Positions 60,441-64,000 of a stretch of 64,000 bases of DNA are shown here, in pieces. The first letter of the stretch is position 1, and each line of letters begins with the position of its first letter. The DNA is from Bacteroidota bacterium. Lineage in GTDB: Bacteria; Bacteroidota; Bacteroidia; Bacteroidales; Bacteroidaceae. The DNA is taken from contig JAFABV010000046.1 of the NCBI GenBank assembly GCA_023425865.1, positions 11,639-75,638 on the forward strand, read 5' to 3'. A model generated the notes under the pieces. That model saw nothing but the letters and a program-made list of their open reading frames with translations. It made no database searches and was not told where the DNA came from. The position numbers and the translations under genes are program-made.

Positions 60441-62693
60441 CTACTCTTCGGTAAAACGCTTCGCCGACCGCAGCTGGTGACGCAACACGCTGAGCATCTC
60501 CTGACTCTCTTGAAGCACATTGAGATATACCATGGCTACCTGCAGGTTCTTGTTATCGCGCGACTGCTGCATACGGTTGATATGGTTATGACGGAGCACC
60601 GAGAGCTCATCCTTGCAAGTGTCCGCGTCGCTGAGCACGTCACGATAGTTCTCGTAGTGGCCAGTCTCAATCTGCTCACAGGCCAGTTCCATCAGCTCGT
60701 TGATCTTCTCGCGGATGGGCGCGAACTCCTTCGCATAGTCAGCGGGGAAGGGGTTGAAGTTGTTGTCTACATGCTCCTTGATGGGGGCGAGCAGACGACG
60801 CAGCGTGTAGATAAACTGCTGGTCACTGTTTACACCGATATGGAACCAGGTGTTGCGCTCAATGGCAATCTCTGTAGGCGACTTCTTCAGGGCCAGCATC
60901 TCCTGGCGGCGAGCCTTCTTCAGACTGTCGAGCTCAGCCTTCAGGGTCTTGTCACTACGACGCAACTCACGCACATTCTCATCCTTGAAACTATCGAGAA
61001 TGCTGTTATACTGCTCCATGGCATAGCGGCACATCGTGGCCTGGGTATGACTTACGTGCTTCTTCAGCAAATCCCACACCAGCTCAGGATCGCGGGTGCG
61101 CATCATCAGGCGGAAAGAATCCTCCTCCTCTTCCGACTGCTTCTGCTTCTTGTTATAGGCGCGGCTGCTGCGAACCAGCAGGTACACCACCAAGAGCATG
61201 AAGGCCGACTGTACGATGATACCTCCGTAGTACATCAGCAAGGCCACCAAGGCACAGGCCAAGAAGGCTACGCCGGCAGTGACAAACCAACCGCCGATTA
61301 CCGACAGCACACCTGTCACACGGAATACGGCACTCTCGCGGCTCCAGGCACGGTCGGCCAAACTCGTACCCATGGCCACCATGAAGGTCACATAGGTGGT
61401 AGACAGCGGCAACTTGTAGTTGGTACCGATGGTAATCAGCATAGAGGCAATCACCAGATTCACGGCAGCACGCACCACGTCGAAAGCGGCCTTGTCGTCT
61501 TCGAGCACCACCTCGCTGCTGTTGAAGCGCGAGCCTACCCAGCGGCGCAGGCCACGAGGCATACCGTTGATGACAAAGGCTACGGCGTCTTGCGTGAAGC
61601 GCACGATGCTACGGGCGGCACGCGACGAACCGAACATCTCATCGCCCTCATCCTGGCGGCTCAGGTCTACCGAGGTCTTGATCACGTTATGCGCTTTCTT
61701 TGAGGTCGTCATGGCAACAATCATTACCACACCGGCAAGCATCAGATAGAACGCTGGGGTCTTGGCGCTCTCCATCAATGAAGTCATCATGAAGGCTCCG
61801 GGAGCGACACCGTTGGCATGTGCCATATAGTCGTTGTATGAGTCGAGACCTGCCAAAGGCACACCGATGAAGTTCACCAAGTCGTTGCCCGCGAAGGCCA
61901 TGGCCAAGGCAAAGGTACCCATGAGCACCACAAACTTGAAGATGTTGATCTTCATCAGGTGCATCACCTCCATGAGGATGGTAGAACCCACGAAGGTGTA
62001 AAGCAACAGCAAATTGATATTGGCATCGATGTACTCACGTACATCTTCGTGGAGATAAGGACTCTTGCCCAATCCCTTCAAGAAGATGAAGTAAGCTAAG
62101 AAGGTGAAGGCGATACCGCCGAAGATGGCAATGCTGTAACGACTGTGCTTCTTGTAATTGAAGGTGAATACCAAACGCGACAACCACATCACGATGACAC
62201 CGAAGAAGAACGAGAGTGCCACAGAGACGAAGATGGCGATAATCACGCTCAGCGCCTTATCGGAGTTGAGCAGCATGCCCATTTCGAGCTCGGGGTCGCC
62301 AATCACCTTGATCATGGCCAACATAAATGTACCACCAAGCAACTCAAACACCAATGATACGGTGGTAGAAGTAGGCAGACCCAGCGTGTTAAACACGTCG
62401 AGGACGATGACGTCAGTCACCATCACCGCCAAGAACACCACCATTACTTCCTCAAACGTAAAATGACTCGGTGTCATGATGGCATGGCGGGCCACATCCA
62501 TCATACCTGTCGACATCACGGCACCCACCAAAACGCCCAGTGAGGCGATAATCATCACTGTGCGAAACTTTGCCACTTTGGCACCGATAGCAGATTGGAG
62601 GAAATTGACGGCGTCATTGCTCACGCCTACAAAAAGGTCGAAGACTGCTAAACACAGCAGAAATACGACGATAATCAAATAGATACTGATCAT
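60441..62693 (-). CDS. PiT-family phosphate transporter fused to a PhoU-like domain
   Basis: 750 residues. The N-terminal two thirds are a PiT inner-membrane transporter: the family repeat appears twice as FVGVSNDAVNFLQSAIGAKV and FAGNDLVNFIGVPLAGLDSY, and again the GTNYKLPLSTTYVTFMVAMG segment. About eleven membrane helices run to about residue 530. The C-terminal about 220 residues are soluble, helical and charged (LKKHVSHTQATMCRYAMEQY; LRRLLAPIKEHVDNNFNPFP), resembling PhoU. Fusion suggests built-in control of phosphate or cation-phosphate uptake. Convergent with trxA. Confidence 0.88.
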   Translation of the reverse strand: MISIYLIIVVFLLCLAVFDLFVGVSNDAVNFLQSAIGAKVAKFRTVMIIASLGVLVGAVMSTGMMDVARHAIMTPSHFTFEEVMVVFLAVMVTDVIVLDVFNTLGLPTSTTVSLVFELLGGTFMLAMIKVIGDPELEMGMLLNSDKALSVIIAIFVSVALSFFFGVIVMWLSRLVFTFNYKKHSRYSIAIFGGIAFTFLAYFIFLKGLGKSPYLHEDVREYIDANINLLLLYTFVGSTILMEVMHLMKINIFKFVVLMGTFALAMAFAGNDLVNFIGVPLAGLDSYNDYMAHANGVAPGAFMMTSLMESAKTPAFYLMLAGVVMIVAMTTSKKAHNVIKTSVDLSRQDEGDEMFGSSRAARSIVRFTQDAVAFVINGMPRGLRRWVGSRFNSSEVVLEDDKAAFDVVRAAVNLVIASMLITIGTNYKLPLSTTYVTFMVAMGTSLADRAWSRESAVFRVTGVLSVIGGWFVTAGVAFLACALVALLMYYGGIIVQSAFMLLVVYLLVRSSRAYNKKQKQSEEEEDSFRLMMRTRDPELVWDLLKKHVSHTQATMCRYAMEQYNSILDSFKDENVRELRRSDKTLKAELDSLKKARRQEMLALKKSPTEIAIERNTWFHIGVNSDQQFIYTLRRLLAPIKEHVDNNFNPFPADYAKEFAPIREKINELMELACEQIETGHYENYRDVLSDADTCKDELSVLRHNHINRMQQSRDNKNLQVAMVYLNVLQESQEMLSVLRHQLRSAKRFTEE

Positions 62694-62720
62694 GTATTGT
62701 TGATAATGATTTTTACGACT

Positions 62721-62730
62721 GCAAAATTAC
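62721..62730 (-). promoter_or_regulatory. -7 promoter element of the PiT gene
   Basis: TAATTTTGCA on the minus strand, 28 bp upstream of the start. A TTTG lies 14 bp further upstream, shorter than the usual spacing. Confidence 0.55.
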
Positions 62731-62839
62731 GTAACTCTTATTACAAATTGCTCGTGCGCATGTTACAATTTGGTTAAGAATAACGGGCGAAGGGCAGGAG
62801 CCACCGCATGGGCGTTAGTCAGGCGGAGGGCAGTCGGCC

Positions 62840-63859
62840 TTACCGCGTCACTTCTTCATATCGCTTCTCACCTTTTACATAATACCGCCACAAGATGCTG
62901 AATGCCACGCGCTCGGGCACCACCTCCACGGTCCGCGTCTCACGAATGCGGCGGCGGTCGTCCTCAAACTCGTGTTTCCAAAGCCTGAATGCCCGCCGCG
63001 CCCGCATGATGGCCATACAGTCGCCAAGGTTTCCTTTCAGTACCAAGGCCTGGAAAGCGGCGAGATGGTCGAGCCAGAACCGCATGCGCAGTACCGGCTT
63101 CAGCTCGTGGTCGGGCAGGTTTTTGTAAAGCATCGTAAGGTTGTTGCGGAAATTGAGGAAGGTCTTGCGCGGATTGCTCTTGGGCAGCGAACCGCCTCCC
63201 ACATGGTACACCTGACTCTCGGGCACACATACGACGCGACGCCCCAACTGGCGCAGCCGCCAGCACAGGTCGATTTCCTCGTTATGCGCGAAGAAGCGGC
63301 CGTCGAGACCGTCCACCCGCCAGTAGTCCATCGACCGAATCATCAGGCAGGCCCCCGTGGCCCAGAGTATGTCCATGGTGTAGTCATACTGTCCGTTGTC
63401 GGCCTCCACGGTGTCGAACACTCTACCGCGGCAGAACGGGTAGCCGTAGCGGTCGAGAAATCCGCCTGCCGCGCCAGCATACTCAAAGCTGTCATGGTCG
63501 GCGGCCGACAGCAGTTTTGGCTGACAGGCTGCCACGTCGCTGTGGCTGTCCATATATTCCACCAATGGCGTGAGCCAATGATGCGTCACCTCCACATCCG
63601 AGTTGAGCAACACGAAGTAGTCGGCCCTGATCTGCCTGAGCGCCCGGTTGTAACCCTCCGCAAACCCATAGTTGCGGTCGAGCTCCAACGTCCGCACATG
63701 TGGAAAGGCCGTCTTGAGCAATGCCATCGACCCATCTGTCGACGCATTGTCGGCCACCCATACCGTGGCCTCGTCAGACGAATATCTACACACCGATGGC
63801 AGATACTGCCGCAGCATCTGCTCTCCGTTCCAGTTCAGAATGACTATCGCTACACTCAT
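62840..63859 (-). CDS. Family 2 glycosyltransferase
   Basis: 339 residues, no signal peptide. The GT-A fold starts AIVILNWNGEQMLRQYLPSV, with DNASTDGS (about 37-44), RNYGFAEGYNRALRQ and the DxD-type NSDVEVTHHWL. WATGACLMIRSMDYW and FAHNEEIDLCWRLRQLGRRV are typical of rhamnosyltransferase-like GT2 enzymes acting on surface polysaccharides. The C-terminus has a hydrophobic/basic part but no clear membrane helix. Donor and acceptor are not predictable. Confidence 0.9.
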   Translation of the reverse strand: MSVAIVILNWNGEQMLRQYLPSVCRYSSDEATVWVADNASTDGSMALLKTAFPHVRTLELDRNYGFAEGYNRALRQIRADYFVLLNSDVEVTHHWLTPLVEYMDSHSDVAACQPKLLSAADHDSFEYAGAAGGFLDRYGYPFCRGRVFDTVEADNGQYDYTMDILWATGACLMIRSMDYWRVDGLDGRFFAHNEEIDLCWRLRQLGRRVVCVPESQVYHVGGGSLPKSNPRKTFLNFRNNLTMLYKNLPDHELKPVLRMRFWLDHLAAFQALVLKGNLGDCMAIMRARRAFRLWKHEFEDDRRRIRETRTVEVVPERVAFSILWRYYVKGEKRYEEVTR

Positions 63860-63885
63860 CGTCGTTTCTTTATAGGTGGGTTCTA

Positions 63886-64000
63886 TTAATTAGCTTTGTC
63901 AGATTTCGAGACTATCTTCGAGGTCAAATTGCAAGTGAACGAAGAAGTTATGCGGGCATAACGACTGAGTGAATGTTCGTGCCAGCGAGTGTCATCGAGC
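63886..64000 (-). other. Open frame at the window edge, possible gene tail or dispersed repeat
   Basis: A minus-strand frame is open from the window edge to TAA at 63886-63888 (ending FTCNLTSKIVSKSDKAN). It could be the last 37 codons of a gene upstream of the glycosyltransferase. The composition is not convincingly protein-like, and the stretch could instead be a non-coding repeat. Undecided. Confidence 0.2.

Noticed and set aside
1..64000. tRNA, rRNA or insertion-sequence genes
   Set aside because: I looked for these in the intergenic stretches and found no cloverleaf, rRNA segment or transposase; a covariance scan would be needed to exclude them fully.

Overview
The window reads as chromosomal DNA of a Bacteroidales bacterium, most likely a Prevotella-type member of the Prevotellaceae. 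The evidence is internal. Promoters are of the Bacteroidota type (TTTG, about 20 bp, then TAnnTTTG), Shine-Dalgarno signals are weak, and lipoprotein signal peptides are abundant. Gene order matches the phylum: ftsX-DUF3098-uppP-truB-queA-folK and psd-pssA-DUF4834. There are also T9SS-like C-terminal domains and DUF4251, DUF4834 and DUF3098 proteins. No genome search was possible, so the genus is an inference.

Layout. 1-3.2 kb: a 5'-truncated RNase Z gene, an OmpA-family porin gene behind a long leader, then a decayed gene and an AT-rich tandem array. 3.2-10.1 kb: lpxA and a three-gene RND efflux operon (adaptor, pump, outer-membrane factor). 10.1-16 kb: a 23-bp repeat array, a DUF438/hemerythrin/PAS sensor-like protein, and a cluster with a small secreted protein, an L,D-transpeptidase, an ECF sigma factor, an anti-sigma-like protein and a small exported protein. 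16-20.5 kb: a tannase-like esterase and a pectate lyase with a small secreted partner. 20.6-24.8 kb: pflB/pflA and an exported superoxide dismutase. 25-30 kb: a candidate small RNA, a YtxH/holin-X membrane gene set, and SPOR-ruvX-def-TPR. 30-35.7 kb: thrS followed by an AT-rich restriction-modification module of two beta-class methyltransferases and an MjaI-like endonuclease. 35.8-47.6 kb: typA, rpsO, the ftsX-to-folK operon, radical SAM and HD genes, a helical-repeat protein, an acetyltransferase, a metal-chelate binding lipoprotein and a MORN-like secreted protein. 47.6-49.6 kb: a 2-kb gene-free mosaic of repeats. 49.6-64 kb: a TonB-domain protein, an SDR operon, phosphatidylethanolamine synthesis, dnaE-tsaE, trxA, a PiT-PhoU fusion and a glycosyltransferase.

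Most of the window is housekeeping. The accessory or unexplained parts are four. First, a family of 23-bp palindromic units arranged four in a row at three unlinked intergenic sites, always at exactly 23-bp spacing. Second, the repeat mosaic at 48.3-49.5 kb, with a 294-bp tandem duplication and a foldback element. Third, the probably acquired restriction-modification island downstream of thrS. Fourth, the AT-rich array and decayed gene at 2.3-3.1 kb. Two small secreted proteins that look like free-standing T9SS-type tail domains, and a candidate promoter-to-terminator small RNA at 25.1 kb, are also worth checking.
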